Of a stretch of DNA of 24,951 nt, positions 1 to 10,735 are shown piece after piece. The notes beneath the pieces are model-generated. The model was given only the letters and a program-made list of their open reading frames with translations. It was not told where the DNA came from and did not search any database. The position numbers and the translations under genes were made by a program. This stretch comes from Gnetum montanum (lineage: Eukaryota; Streptophyta; Gnetopsida; Gnetales; Gnetaceae): the NCBI GenBank assembly GCA_015680685.1, contig MNCI01030039.1, positions 623,529 through 648,479 of the forward strand. Reading direction: 5' to 3'. The first letter of the stretch is position 1. Each line of letters starts with the position of its first letter.

Positions 1-103
1 GCCGAAAATACCAAAAAAATCACATACCTCAGACTTGCTTAACCATACACCGTGACACATACAAGCAAGCCTGGGAAGACAACGAACGATTAACCCCAAG
101 TGT

Positions 104-1650
104 TTCTTGCGGCGTTAAGGCATTTAGTCTGCGGAGTTCGACCGGATCGCGCGTGTACGCTCGTATTCGTATGGTAGAGTGTAGGGGTACCTCGCCACTC
201 ATCAGTTGGGACCTGACTATGGTGGGAAAATTTAGTTACAATGCATGATGCACAACTATTTGAGCCTTTTGTCATCATTATCCAAGAAAATCTACTACTT
301 TGGAAGATGGTGGAATAGATGGAATGGGTAGAGCTCCTACCTAGGTTGAAAGGGAACCCTAAGCTAGCTGACAGCACATTCTTTACCAATTGGGTGGGTG
401 GTGAGATGACATTTTGGGATGTCAAGATTGAGTTAACGGAGCTGGCGTTGGTGGTGTTTTTGGGCAGTCCTATAGAGGGGAAAACTATTCTCCTAGTTAT
501 ATGTAGCCTCAAACATACAAAAGGGTTCTTAAAATGGGTAGTACCAAAAATGACAAGTAGACATGTGCTAAATTTTGTGTTATCATAAATATGGTAGGAG
601 GTGATAGTTTTGATAAAAAAAGTCTTGATTCATTCAAGAAGTTTGACTAAGCTATTGACAATTCAATTTTATTTTATCAGTTGCATGCGACAAGGCATTT
701 TTGTTAATTTGCTATGGTATTTTTTTGAGCTTCAGAAACAACATAATGGACATCATTTTGATCTTATTATAGCCCTTTGGAGGATTGGGATGTTGGTGCT
801 ACCATGGAAGCTGAGGTCAGATCCTAAGTTTGTGTATTCTGGAAGGATGAGACAGTTTGGGATGTCAAGGTCGAGGGCAGCATAGTTTCTTGAATTGGTG
901 CGTAGGTGGAATTCAATATGGGGAGTATTTGAGCTGTTAGTGGAAGTAGCACAACAAGGGCTAATTGCAACCAAGGGAAAGAACTAGGAAATGTTGCATT
1001 ATTATCAAGATAAGATTCAAAAGGTTGTGGAAGAGGCTATTGCATGCACTAGGGTGGAGGAGAGGACCATTTGGGAGGCTACACTACAACATGCTAAGTT
1101 ATAAGAGAAGATTAGTAGGCACTAACAGTTACAGGAAGATTCGGCTAGGGTTGTCTTATCAACAAATTGTAGATACTAATACAAGAGGAGATGAAGCAGG
1201 AGGAGAAAAAATGGCTAAAAAGGGAGTTGGAGGCTAGGTGTACCAAGGAAAGAGATTAGATTAAGGTTGCATAGCTCTAGTAGTAGCTAGATTGAGCTCA
1301 TGAAACTAATGTGCATATCTGGTTTTAGGAGGGTAGATGCCTATATGTTGTGTTGAACATTGATTGTAATATGGCTTGGATGGCCTTATGCCAACACATA
1401 TATTACACTGTAGGTAAGATGAACTTGGATGGGAAGGGGGACAAGGTGGAGGGGGCTAGGAGGGAGGTGGAGCTTAAACACTATTAGGAAGCTATGGCCT
1501 TTGTGGACATCGAAAGAAACAAGGAGATCCTCCAGACCATTCATTTCTAGAAATGCCAAGACTGTGGATGCACAAGTCTCCCAAAAAGGCTCTAGATTTT
1601 CAAAGGTTTGGGAGTAGATGGATATGTCTTACATGTAATTCTAGGATTCA
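104..1650 (+). pseudogene. decayed gag-like coding block, family not recognised
   Basis: One plus-strand frame stays largely open from about 104 to 588, interrupted by single stops. It contains recognisably protein-like text: FFTNWVGGEMTFWDVKIELT at about 380-440, followed by VVFLGSPIEGKTI. After frame changes, 601-885 continues it. 985-1180 reads as a charged, probably coiled-coil segment (QDKIQKVVEEAIACTRVEER). 1424-1640 reads in another frame with KCQDCGC near 1553, which could be a worn zinc knuckle. Coiled coil followed by a possible knuckle fits a retroelement gag, but I do not recognise the family and this is inference. The reverse-strand ORF at 90-512 is treated as a shadow of this block. 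No start codon is chosen because the block enters already broken. It could instead be a decayed host gene. Confidence 0.35.
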
Positions 1651-2564
1651 ATAGATCTTTATCACTGAAAGTTAGAATTTTGGAATAAGGGGATCCACCA
1701 TTTTTTCTACGTGTAGATCATTTTGGATCCCAAAGATGGTAGGGCTTTGGTTCTAAGGTGTTAGAGTCTGCTAGGTTTTCCATTTATGATTCGCTACTGT
1801 GGGTTGGCTTCTACATATTTTGCAATTTTAATATATCCCTACCATTTCTCAAAGAAACAATAGATAATAGAAAAATCACTAACATAATAGTGATAAATTA
1901 ACACTCTATATTTCCCCCACTCCATTGGACTCATAGAAACATGTCAAAATCAAACTTGAGAAGGTATACAAATGAGAATCAAGATTTAGATCCAAGGATT
2001 AAGGATTCAAAGGGGTCATCAAACCAATTTTAGTAAGAAACCAAGAATTAAATAATTCTTTAGATTTTAGAAATCCCCAACATAGACATGGGACCAAGGA
2101 TGTTCTCACATTCTAGCAGTGATACCAATAATCATATTAGGGATCCTGGGTTCTTGTTGATAAATATTTTATGCCAAAAATGCCCCAAATCATTATGGGT
2201 GTTTCTAAATTGTTACAAAAATAACTCTCATCCAACTCAATTAGGCTTGAGAATGTAGGGAATTGAAGGAGAGATCTAACAACAAAATCAAGGATTCAAT
2301 GATCTAAGATCTCAACAACAATATTTTTAAAGCATCAAAAGATATTCAAATCAAAGAAGAGAGAAAATAGATGAATTGACATAATTAGCCATTGTTGTCT
2401 ATCTTCCAACATAGCAAAGAAGGATCATCTTACCTTCTTGTCTACCAAGAGCAATTTATTAGTAAGTTGGATTATTACTTAGCTCAAAATTTCTTTCTTT
2501 TCACTATCTTATGAAGCAACCATAGCCTTTTTTTTGTTACTATTTAATTTCTAGTTTAGCTGCA
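1651..2564. other. AT-rich stretch with no gene seen
   Basis: No frame gives a family I recognise on either strand. The sequence is AT-rich with scattered short similarities such as AAGGATTCAA recurring near 2004 and 2291. A weak minus-strand primer-binding-site look-alike at 2116-2127 is discussed among the rejected items. Confidence 0.6.
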
Positions 2565-3317
2565 CAAGTTCATTTTTTGTCTTCTACAATAGCCAATCTT
2601 ATTTTGTTTTTTTTTCTTCTAGTTACACTCCCTTGTGGTTATGTCTCTCTATTTTTTTCCAATCTCTTTCCTTTCCCTCTCTATTTATACTAGTGGAATT
2701 TAAGAGATAATGGACTATTTCTTGTAACTGATTATTTCTTGGAGACTGTTCTTTTATTTTTAAAACCTTTTTTATGGCAAAAAGTCATGATTTCAATACT
2801 TCTCATGATTATTATTAAAAATGAATTAAAGATATATTTAAATAGGTTGCAGGTTTAATCCCCAAATCTACAACTTTCAACATTTTAGAATTTTAATTTT
2901 GCTAGATCACAAGTTCAATTCATCTTGATCTAACATTCAAGCATGCTATCCATCTTTGTTTCTTCTTCTAGTCTTAATAACATATCATCTCTAAATTAAC
3001 CAACAATATATACATAGCTGTGCTTTATTTCTAGCAACATTTCTTCTTAGGAATCAAGTCATAAGGTGCAATGGAAGAGGTTTCAAAACAAAAATATGAA
3101 AAAGTGCAAGTCTAAGATATAAAACCAAGTGAAAAAACTTCTCTTTCAAGCCATCAACAATACAAAAATTTCTATTTTATGTTTATAACTTATTATTATC
3201 TTGTCTTATGTTGCCTTGATAGGTCATCATGTGAGTTTTCTATAGCCATGGAAGGGATATTTATATTTTAATGACTCAAACTCTAAATAATAGTTCATTA
3301 GAATCATACATAACAGT
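2565..3317. repeat. long direct repeat, left copy
   Basis: This stretch aligns by eye with 6065-6838 in the same orientation. Shared anchor words in the same order include CTTCTACAATAGC, GAGATAATGG, TTTCTTGTAACTGATT, TTCCAACATTTTAG or close variants, CTTGATCTAA, GTGCTT and TATAGCCATG. I judge similarity to be roughly three quarters, with indels; this is not a computed value. No coding potential is visible. The family is unknown to me. Homology with the right copy does not appear to extend upstream of about 2565, which could reflect truncation of this copy. Confidence 0.75.
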
Positions 3318-3572
3318 TCTTGTGCTTATTATTTAAAATAATAACACAATAATGATATGAAAAATATTTCTAATTTATAGGTCAGATTCCTCCAACTTGA
3401 TTCATATGTTAAGTTCCTTAGCACTAAGTTTTTTTTTTCATTTCTTTTTAAATAATTTATATTGTAGCATACTTGTTTCAGCCCTTGAGGTACACCATAG
3501 AGTATATCTCTATATTGCTCTTTATTTTCCTAATGTTCCTTTTGAATAGATTAGAAAATATTTTCATTTCCA

Positions 3573-3595
3573 TGTATGTGTGTGTATATATATAA
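3573..3595. repeat. TG/TA dinucleotide tract
   Basis: A short compound microsatellite: alternating TG then TA units, ending in AAAC. Confidence 0.8.
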
Positions 3596-3754
3596 ACATT
3601 TCTAGCATGCATTTTTAGGCATATTTCTTGTATAGCAAGCATTTAAACTTTTAGACATGATATAGAAATAGAATATATGAAAAAAAAGCCAACATTTAAA
3701 ATTCTTTGATGTTCTAACTATTCACTTCTACCACAATCCAATGTTAATATAAAA

Positions 3755-3767
3755 ACACACACACACA
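3755..3767. repeat. AC dinucleotide tract
   Basis: About six and a half AC units in a row inside AT-rich sequence. Confidence 0.85.
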
Positions 3768-4356
3768 AAGACTTATAATTATCAATCTAAAAACTGAATG
3801 AGAAGTAGTTTATTATAGCTAGTAATAAGGAACATAAATTCAAATACAAGTACAAGAAGAATAAAAATCCCTCATCATTGCTCTTGAATAGAAGAAAAAC
3901 AATCTCTAATATTCTTTCTTTTAAAAAAAGAATAGAAGATAGATTCTGTAGGTGACTATCTGGACATAATAAAACAAAAGGAAAAATTTACTAGTGAACT
4001 CAATATCTAATTCTAAGCAAATGAAATATGTACATTTTATTAAAATAATACCAAAAAGAAAGGAGAGATAAAATCTTAAATGTACCAAACTAGAACACTA
4101 TAATAAATTAGCATGGTCTCAAACTTTTGGAATCTTCATTATTAAATTTTTCCAACTTATTATATTTTTACAATGAGAGAAATGTAGGCTTGAAGAAAGA
4201 ACCATTTAACAATGAATTGGCACATGAATACTCTCTTGACAACTTCAAAACTAACAATGAAAATTCTAAAAAAAAAATAGGGAACTGTGCACTAATTGTC
4301 ACAACAAGGTCCTTTAACCCAACAACATCTTCTAGCCCATACCACATGAACCCCAG

Positions 4357-5543
4357 TGTTGGATAAAATGGTTGGCACTAACACCATGAAGCACCTCCAA
4401 GGATGAATCCCTTGTAGCCCACACAAGAGATTACTAAGCATGGATATCATGATAGGGGACATTCATTAAGAATTATCATAGAAACATGAAATACCAAATG
4501 TAGATGACCCAAGGAAAATACTTACTTATAAGTTGAATACATGTGTGCCAAATAAATAAGATCCATGACTCATGAAAGATCCCATGCATAACTTGCAACT
4601 TATAAGAAATCCCATCTGCCCTTGTGAAATAATCCTCCCTTGTCCAAGCTTATGTAATAACCATCTACCAAAATGTTTTGTATAGCAAAGGTTTGGAATA
4701 CATACTCTAGAATTGAGTTGACCAATTTGGGGAGGGAGACGACACTTTAGGCTTGGGTTTTCTAGTTGGTAGCCTTAATGATTAGCTTCAAATTGCTAGT
4801 TCAAGGTGTAGCTAGAATCCTTGTACAAAACCAAAGAAAAATAGTCCTTTCGTCCAATAGTTCCCAAAAATCAGCTACAAAAGCCTCCAATAGTAGTAAC
4901 AAACAAAGTCAGCCTCTTAATCCTTCAACAAAGGCTTTCAAGAACCACTAAACCAAGCCTCCATACTTAGCCCAAAAGGCAAGGTAGGAACAACCTTTCA
5001 CATTTTCTTCTTTCTCCCTTTCCTCTACTTCTCATATCTCAAACTATCATACTCTTCCCTTATTTGGCAAAAGGTAAAAATGAGAGCAAACCTCCCTCTA
5101 TTTATAGGATTAAGAAGACCCAAGGTTTCAATAAAGATTAAATAACTCATACTTCAAAAATTCTTTTTGATTCATGATATGATTATTACTTGACTTGGAC
5201 AAGCAAACTCTAATGAGAGAGTGGACATGTGAAGGTGACAACACTCAAGAGAGTAACATGTTCCTATTAAATGAGTCTGTTGTATTTTTTCCAACCATTA
5301 ATATGAAGTGGACAATTAACATATTAAAAAGAATAGATGTTATCATAAGCATGTCATAAAGCATACATCACCATCCCACATTTACTTGTTTGTTGTAGCC
5401 CACCTTTTGTCCTATTTGAGGTCAATTTTACTTTATAAACTACAAGGGTTTCTAATTTATTTTTGGTCTTTTATTTATTTTCCTTTGTTCCTATAATTTA
5501 GCTAGCAAACTTTTGTGATACTATACTTTTTGTACATCCAACA
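4357..5543 (-). mobile_element. candidate LTR on the minus strand
   Basis: Read on the minus strand this interval begins TGTTGGAT (5543-5536) and ends ATCCAACA (4364-4357), the short inverted TG...CA termini expected of an LTR. It also has a strong TATA element, CCTATAAATAGAGG, on the minus strand near 5100-5110. Directly beyond the 4357 end, the minus strand contains TGGTAT, the start of the common plant initiator-Met primer site, but only 6 bases are convincing. No flanking target-site duplication is visible (CCCAG versus TTTTA) and no coding remnant follows, so it may be one LTR of a largely lost element, or a chance pairing of 8-mers around a promoter. Confidence 0.3.
5095..5112 (-). promoter_or_regulatory. 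TATA-box-like promoter element, minus strand
   Basis: On the minus strand the text reads CCTATAAATAGAGGGAGG, a near-ideal plant TATA box in pyrimidine/purine-biased context. If functional it would drive transcription toward lower coordinates. It lies inside the candidate LTR and is most simply explained as that LTR's promoter. Confidence 0.45.
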
Positions 5544-5864
5544 TTTTACTTATGTTACACAAGTTGAAGCAATGATAAATATGCCATAGCTACCATGCAA
5601 CAATTTAACATTTAATTCAATTAAAGAAAATATAGACCTACAAGGTACTTCGTAATTTTTCAATATTAAAATATCAAAATCTAGGACTGAAATCAAAAAA
5701 CTAATTAAATTTTTTTACTTTTGTGAGCACAATCTTCCAACTTTGAATTTTTGATATATCTTAATTGATTAACAATTATAAATTAAAATTTCAATAAAAC
5801 ACCAAAATAAATAGTGGATCCCATTACATTAATTTTATAGTATTATTTTAAAATAATGTTTGAA
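5544..5864. other. AT-rich spacer, no gene seen
   Basis: Very AT-rich, without an open frame or recognisable repeat. It separates the candidate LTR from the SINE-like element. Confidence 0.6.
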
Positions 5865-6050
5865 GGGACCACCACTTGGAGCAATGGTAAGGTGCTTGTT
5901 TCTCAAGTTGTAAGACATAGGTTTGAGCTTAGGTGCAACCACTAAAAAGAGGTTAGGTTTTTCTTTTGTTGCATTGGTGCTCAACTTAAATTTTCTTTTA
6001 TTTCACTCTTGTGTGGAACACACCCAGTATTCTTTTATTGTTATTCCTTT
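5865..6050 (+). mobile_element. tRNA-headed SINE-like element
   Basis: The first 80 bases look like a decayed tRNA: GGAGCAATGGTAAGGTGCTTG at 5878-5898 resembles a polymerase III A box (TRGCNNAGYGG region), and AGGTTTGAGCTTAG at 5919-5932 resembles a B box (GGTTCGANNCC). Their spacing is that of a tRNA gene with a usual variable loop. The final TTTGAGC...GGTGCAACC also resembles a T-arm and acceptor side. It is followed by unrelated sequence (TTGCATTGGTGCTCAAC onward), as in plant SINEs. No poly(A)/T tail or target-site duplication is assigned; the 3' limit is a guess. The same head is not seen before the left direct-repeat copy. Confidence 0.45.
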
Positions 6051-6064
6051 GTTTGTTTCAGCAA

Positions 6065-6838
6065 CACAAGCTCTTTTTGGTTAGCTTCTACAATAGCAAC
6101 AATATTATTTTGTTGTTGTCCCTTTTTTTTGGCTAGCCACACTCCCTTTTAGTTATGCTCTCACCCTTTCTTTTATCTCTCTCCCTCTCCTTTCTCTTTA
6201 CAATAGTGAAATTCAAGAGATAATGGGTTGTTTCTTGTAACTGATTTTTTCTTGGGAATTGTTTTTCATTTTCTTTTAAACTTATTACATACCATCAAGT
6301 CATGAGTTAAATTCTTTCCAAGGTCACTATTAAAAATTAATTAAAATGACATTCTAATAGGTTTCAAGTTCAATTCCCAAATTTTCCATTTCCAACATTT
6401 TAGGATTCTAATTTATCAAATCTCATGTTCAATTCCTCTTGATCTAATATATTAGAAATTTAACAATTATTTAATATTCAAACATAATATGCATCCATGT
6501 TCCTCCTTTTTGTCTTGGCAACATATCTTTTCTAATTTTACTAGCAATAAATATGTCACTGTGCTTCATTTTACAGAAACATCCATTCTTCTAAATCATG
6601 TCATACGATGCAAAGAAAGAGGTTTTAAAGTGAAAACATAATAAGCTATATGTCAAGGAAATAAAACTAGTTAGAACACCATCTCTTTTAGTCCATTAGC
6701 AATGAAAAGTATTCATAATTTATTAGTCTTACGCTGCCTTGAAAGGCCATCATGCGACCTTTCTATAGCCATGAAAGGGGTACTTATGCTCTAATAACTC
6801 ATGAAACTAGAAAGAATGATGCATCAAAAACATACATA
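6065..6838. repeat. long direct repeat, right copy
   Basis: Direct-orientation partner of 2565-3317. It carries an extra AT-rich insertion of roughly 40 bases near 6445-6475 relative to the left copy. The alignment ends near 6838 around CATACATA, just before the purine-rich start of the LINE block at about 6850. It starts immediately after the SINE-like element, so the head and this repeat could be one composite unit of which the left copy is 5'-truncated. That is inference. Confidence 0.75.
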
Positions 6839-6844
6839 GGAATT

Positions 6845-8100
6845 GAACATAATGAGAGGAGGGAGTGAGGCATAGGAAAAAGATGGAGGGAGTGAAGCAC
6901 ATGAGGCTAATGAGTGAGGGTTGCATGGAGGGTGTCTCAGCTATGGCAGGCCCAAAGGTGGAAGATCTAGAGGTGCTAGAATTGGGAAAGGTACCAAAGA
7001 GGATAGTGGTCCTATGAGGCTTAGGGGAGGTAACCCTAGGGGCCTAGGCATAAGGTTGGAGATGCTGGCTAGAGGGGAAGTGCTACTGACTTGAACCCTT
7101 GGGATGGGGACATTGAATTAGTCTCCCTATTGAGGGAAATAATGTGACTGCAAGTAAAGGGGCTATCACAAGATGAGCTAACCACTATAGAGTTAAGCCT
7201 TATTAAGAAAATTTATGTCCTCGGGGTCACAACTGAGGCTGGAATTGATTATGTGTTACGTGATGCCCTTGTGGACCATGGGGAAGGTCTAGGTTTTGTT
7301 ACTCACAATTACCTTTTATTATTTGTTTTTCAAACTCCTGAAGAATGAGACCATGTCTTGCTGGGTGATCCATGGTTTTTCGAGACTAGGGGCATAGCCC
7401 TTATGCATTAGCAACCTAGGATGCATTGGGAGATTGGCCTTTTCTTGAGGGCTCTTATTTGGGTTAGGGTCTTAGGGGTGTCCTAAGAGCTTTAGATGGT
7501 GGATTTCCTAAAGGCTTTGGTGGGCCATTTTGGGGAGTTAATCTCCTTTGATAAATTCATGGCATCAAAGGAATGGATGGGCTATATGAGGTTCTACATT
7601 TAGAGGTCCTTATCCTCTAGTGACTTATTGAGGAAGGTCATCCTAGACCTACCTTTTGGGGAGGAGAATCTCATGGTGCAATATGAGAATGCTCACTTCA
7701 ATATTTTGGTCTCAGTCCTACCATAGTATGAATCCTTAACATCTTGTGGAATGTATGGTAAGCGAAACCAAGCCACTAAGGATTTTAGGATGCATTCCAA
7801 GGCATTTGGGCTAAATATACGATAAAACATTGATGATTGAATGTTGTGGGAAAAAAGGAGTGGACCTCTCTAATGCCTTCTCTCCTAGGTCATGGGAAGA
7901 AGGCTTCTACCAAGGGGTCCTAATAGCTAGGGATGGATATGCTACTCCCCCTCCCCCTCCCCTAACTCAGGGTCCCTATTCTTGCCCTAGGGGCCTAGGG
8001 CATTTGCACACTACCACTTGTTGTTTCACTAAGGATGAGCTCTTGCTGCTTGGGGATTGGATCTTGGTGGTGTGTGGCACAACCTAGCCACCAATGGATC
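6845..8100 (+). pseudogene. decayed LINE ORF1 (DUF4283-type, nucleic-acid binding)
   Basis: From about 7148 one frame reads as the DUF4283 domain common in ORF1 of plant L1-type LINEs: LLGDPWFFETRGIALMH near 7350-7410, then WEIGLFLRA, LVGHFGELISFDKF near 7525, GYMRFYI and VILDLPFGEENLMVQYENAHF near 7640-7700. In the family, ORF1 product binds element RNA. The cysteine-rich knuckle expected just after YENAHF is worn down. In-frame stops include TGA at about 7347 and TAG at 7409-7411. The frame then shifts, and 7830-8087 may be the rest of ORF1 with a proline run (TPPPPPL). The 5' end is unclear; 6845-7140 is purine-rich with no clear motif. The block sits directly upstream of ORF2 in the same orientation, which supports one LINE. 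Confidence 0.75.
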
Positions 8101-8330
8101 AACTTTCCAAGAAGATTCTGAAGAAATAAGAATAGGGCTTTATGGTTGCTAATGAATCCAAAACATGGGAAAACCTTCTATACAAGAAATGTGAAACAAG
8201 AAGATGCAACAAGAGAAGTAACCATCAAAGTGATATACAAAAAACCATATGCCAATAGACCATAACGATCTTATAATGGAATTTTAAGGGACATGTTTCC
8301 CCCTACAAAAGAAGTACACTAAAAGAATTG
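8101..8330 (+). other. LINE spacer between ORF1 and ORF2
   Basis: No conserved motif is visible. By position it would hold the ORF1/ORF2 gap and the N-terminus of the endonuclease, too decayed to read. Confidence 0.5.
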
Positions 8331-8870
8331 TATGATGTTATGGATCTAGGAAACTAAGCTACACATCATCCACTATAATCTATTGTAATGACAGGGTTGG
8401 TTTTCCTACTTTGTGAAAAGTTGGGGTAGGGCTAGGGGGCTAGCTACCCTCTCATGCATGCCTTTTGATGTTGTGGATGAATTTTCCTGGAGTCTCACTA
8501 TGTCCTTGCCCTCATAGGAACTTTGGATTATGAACTTCTATGGCCCCTAGAATTTGGGGGAGCATCTTCATGAGCTTCACAATATTGCTAGTCATGTTCC
8601 TAACCATATCATGTGGCTGATAATTGGGGATTTTCATTAGTGTCTATATGATTGGAAGAAGACTAGGGAAGAGATTGACCCTCCACCTAGAAGTCATGAG
8701 TTCTTGCAAATGCTCTAGGATTATTAATAAGAGGATTTGGATATTAAAGGCTATCTTTTCACTTGGAGAAATAGGAGAAAAGGTAAGGATTGTATCCTCT
8801 CCTAGATTGATAGGGTCTAGGTTGAAACTAAGAGATTCTTCTTAATAATCAGGTCTTAGTTACTAGCCAT
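8331..8870 (+). pseudogene. decayed LINE ORF2, endonuclease domain
   Basis: A single frame starting at 8341 carries the whole domain despite stops. It reads ETKLH at 8350 (catalytic Glu region of the AP-endonuclease fold, preceded by TAG where the family has Gln), then MNFYGP near 8530, a stop, NLGEHLHEL, LIIGDFH near 8610-8633 (family GDFN, catalytic Asp kept), and FTWRNRRKG near 8757-8783 followed by IDRV. These are the hallmark motifs of plant L1-type LINE endonucleases, which nick target DNA at insertion. Stops (TAG at 8548-8550 and several others) make it non-functional. The frame is otherwise kept for about 500 bases, so decay here is mostly point substitution. Confidence 0.85.
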
Positions 8871-9480
8871 GAGTGATAGGCTTCCAATTGTCATGTCCTT
8901 TTTGCATGAATGATAAACCAAATAGGCTAGGACCTATGCCTTTTATATTTGAGAGGGAATGGTTGAAAAAATGATGGCTGTGAAAGATGGTGATGGAAAT
9001 ATGGAAAAAGTATCCTGCATAGATAGACCCTCAAGATTTTTTAAAACATGGGAACTCATGTGTCAAAAAGAAGATTAGGAGCCTATAAATGATGACTACT
9101 TGGGCTATGCTCTAGCAAAGGTTGTTGAGCATTTAGGCCCAACAGGAGAATGGTAACTCTTTGGAGGAGAAGGAGCACAACTTACTTATAGAGTTGCAGT
9201 AGCAATACTAGAAGGAGAGATCAAGGGTTTGATGGCTTAGGAAAAAGGGACAAGAACACTCTCTTCTTTTTTTCCACTACAAAACTTAATAATCAAGAAA
9301 AAAATATTTGCTACATTCTTCAAGGGAAAACCCTCTTGCATGATTCACATAATAGTACTTAAGAGATGCAGAAGTTTCGGGTGGGGGTTTGGATGGGGGG
9401 AGGTTCTTCCCTATCTCCATTTAAGAGGTCATTAGGAAGGAGGATAATCACTAGCTAGTTGTCCTAATCACCATGCTATA
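8871..9480 (+). pseudogene. decayed LINE ORF2, linker between endonuclease and reverse transcriptase
   Basis: This is the low-conservation connector of ORF2. It is readable only in pieces, for example RPSRFFKTWELMCQKE near 9024-9075 and a charged stretch near 9140-9250. No catalytic motif is expected here. It is assigned by position between two clear LINE domains. Confidence 0.6.
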
Positions 9481-10735
9481 ACTCTCTGAAGCCATGGTTT
9501 TTCTCAAAACTACTAAGGCCTTGGGACTAGATGGTTGGCCTATCGATTCCTTCCAGGAATTCTTAGATATCTTGGGAAGTAATATTTTAGATGCCTTCAA
9601 CTACGTGATGATGTGGAGATAGGTTTTCCATGAGATCAACTACTCAAGAATTGTGCTTATCTCAAAGATCCCAAACCTAATGATGTTCATGCACTATATA
9701 CAAATTGGGGTGTGTAATATGCTTCTCAGATTCTTCACCAAAATTCTTGTTAGACATCTCCAAAATTGATGTCATCTTTGATTGGTGTCCACTAGGCTAG
9801 CTTTGTTAAGGCGAGATATATCCAAGATCAGATCCTACTTCCTTAGGAAGTCATGCACTCCATACAGAGGGCTAGGTTCCCTAGTATGTGCATCAAACTT
9901 GATATTGCAAAGGCCTATGACATTGTTTAGGGGATGCTCTTTGGGAAATTATGCTCATGAAAGGGATATAGCCAAAAGTTGTGGCCCTCTGTATTAATCT
10001 TCAAGTGATGGTGGCCTACTCCTTCAATTTGCATGGGTGCCTCTAGGGGTTTTCCTCCCCAGGAAAGGGGCTATGTTAAGGTGATACTCTTTCTTCCTAT
10101 CTATTTATCATCATTATGGATACTATGAAGATTTATTGTTGGGCAGAGGATGTTATAGGATTAAATTATAAGGGGGTTACCTACAGCACTGAACATTATG
10201 TTGATGACACAATTATTATGACTTGGGTAGCTATCCTAGAAGCCTTAGCTATCAATAGGGCTTTGGACAAAATGGTGAAAGAAATAAGGTTAGAGCCTAA
10301 CAAGGGAAAATCTACAATGCAATTCTTCCACGTAGAGGGACTGGGTAAAAAATGCAAGTTTGTTAGAAGCTTGGGATTTTTCATGGTACAATGCAAGACT
10401 CATCTAGGAGTACCCATGTTTTCCTAGGATAGACTAGCAACTTGGACTTATTTGATTTAGCAGCTCTAATCCAGGGTAGGTCACTAGACTACATGTTTAT
10501 TGAGAAGAAAAGGAAAAATCATTTTGGATACATTTTTTCTTTTAACCATCATTATATATGTTGCCTCTATTTCTGCATTATTAAAGGGTGTCATCAACAA
10601 GGTCAACCAAATTATATGGAATTTGATATGATCCAAAGGAAAAGGGAGGAAATGCTTACACATGGTCTATTGGAACAAGGTGGTGTAACCCAAGCATCTA
10701 GGGGGTTTGGAGGTTCTAAGGTTTGAAGATGTCAT
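9481..10735 (+). pseudogene. decayed LINE ORF2, reverse transcriptase domain
   Basis: The domain copies element RNA into DNA at the nicked target. Visible motifs in order: TTKALGLDGWPIDSFQEF near 9505-9560 (family KAPGPDG), VCNMLLRFFTKIL near 9713-9750, RYIQDQILL near 9811, KLDIAKAYDIV near 9895-9930 with the catalytic aspartates of motif A kept, then the motif-C box YVDD at 10197-10208, inside STEHYVDDTIIMTW. The 103-codon open piece at 10116-10427 is the best preserved part. Further on, NQIIWN and PKHLGGLEVLRFEDV near 10608-10735 match the region after the palm. Frame changes near 9780 and 10110 and several TAG stops break it. The motif order is the normal one for plant L1-type elements. 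Confidence 0.88.

Larger units (their letters stand above)
3318..4356. other. AT-rich stretch with microsatellites, no gene seen
   Basis: Non-coding as far as I can see. The 79-codon open frame at 4127-4366 has no recognisable motif and a composition typical of random AT-rich sequence. Two short dinucleotide tracts lie inside and are listed separately. Confidence 0.6.

Noticed and set aside
90-512. 140-codon minus-strand open frame
   Set aside because: The plus strand carries more protein-like text over the same bases, with FWDVKIELT-type segments that continue downstream, so the minus frame is taken as a shadow.
2116-2127. Minus-strand TGGTATCACTGC, 10 of 12 bases of the common copia primer-binding site
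   Set aside because: No LTR end (CA) is found just before it on the minus strand and no gag follows. TGTTGGGGATT, an LTR-like start, lies on the wrong side only about 40 bases away. Probably chance or too decayed to use.
7830-8087. 85-codon open frame as an independent gene
   Set aside because: It lies between LINE ORF1 and ORF2 in the same orientation and is best explained as the frameshifted end of ORF1.
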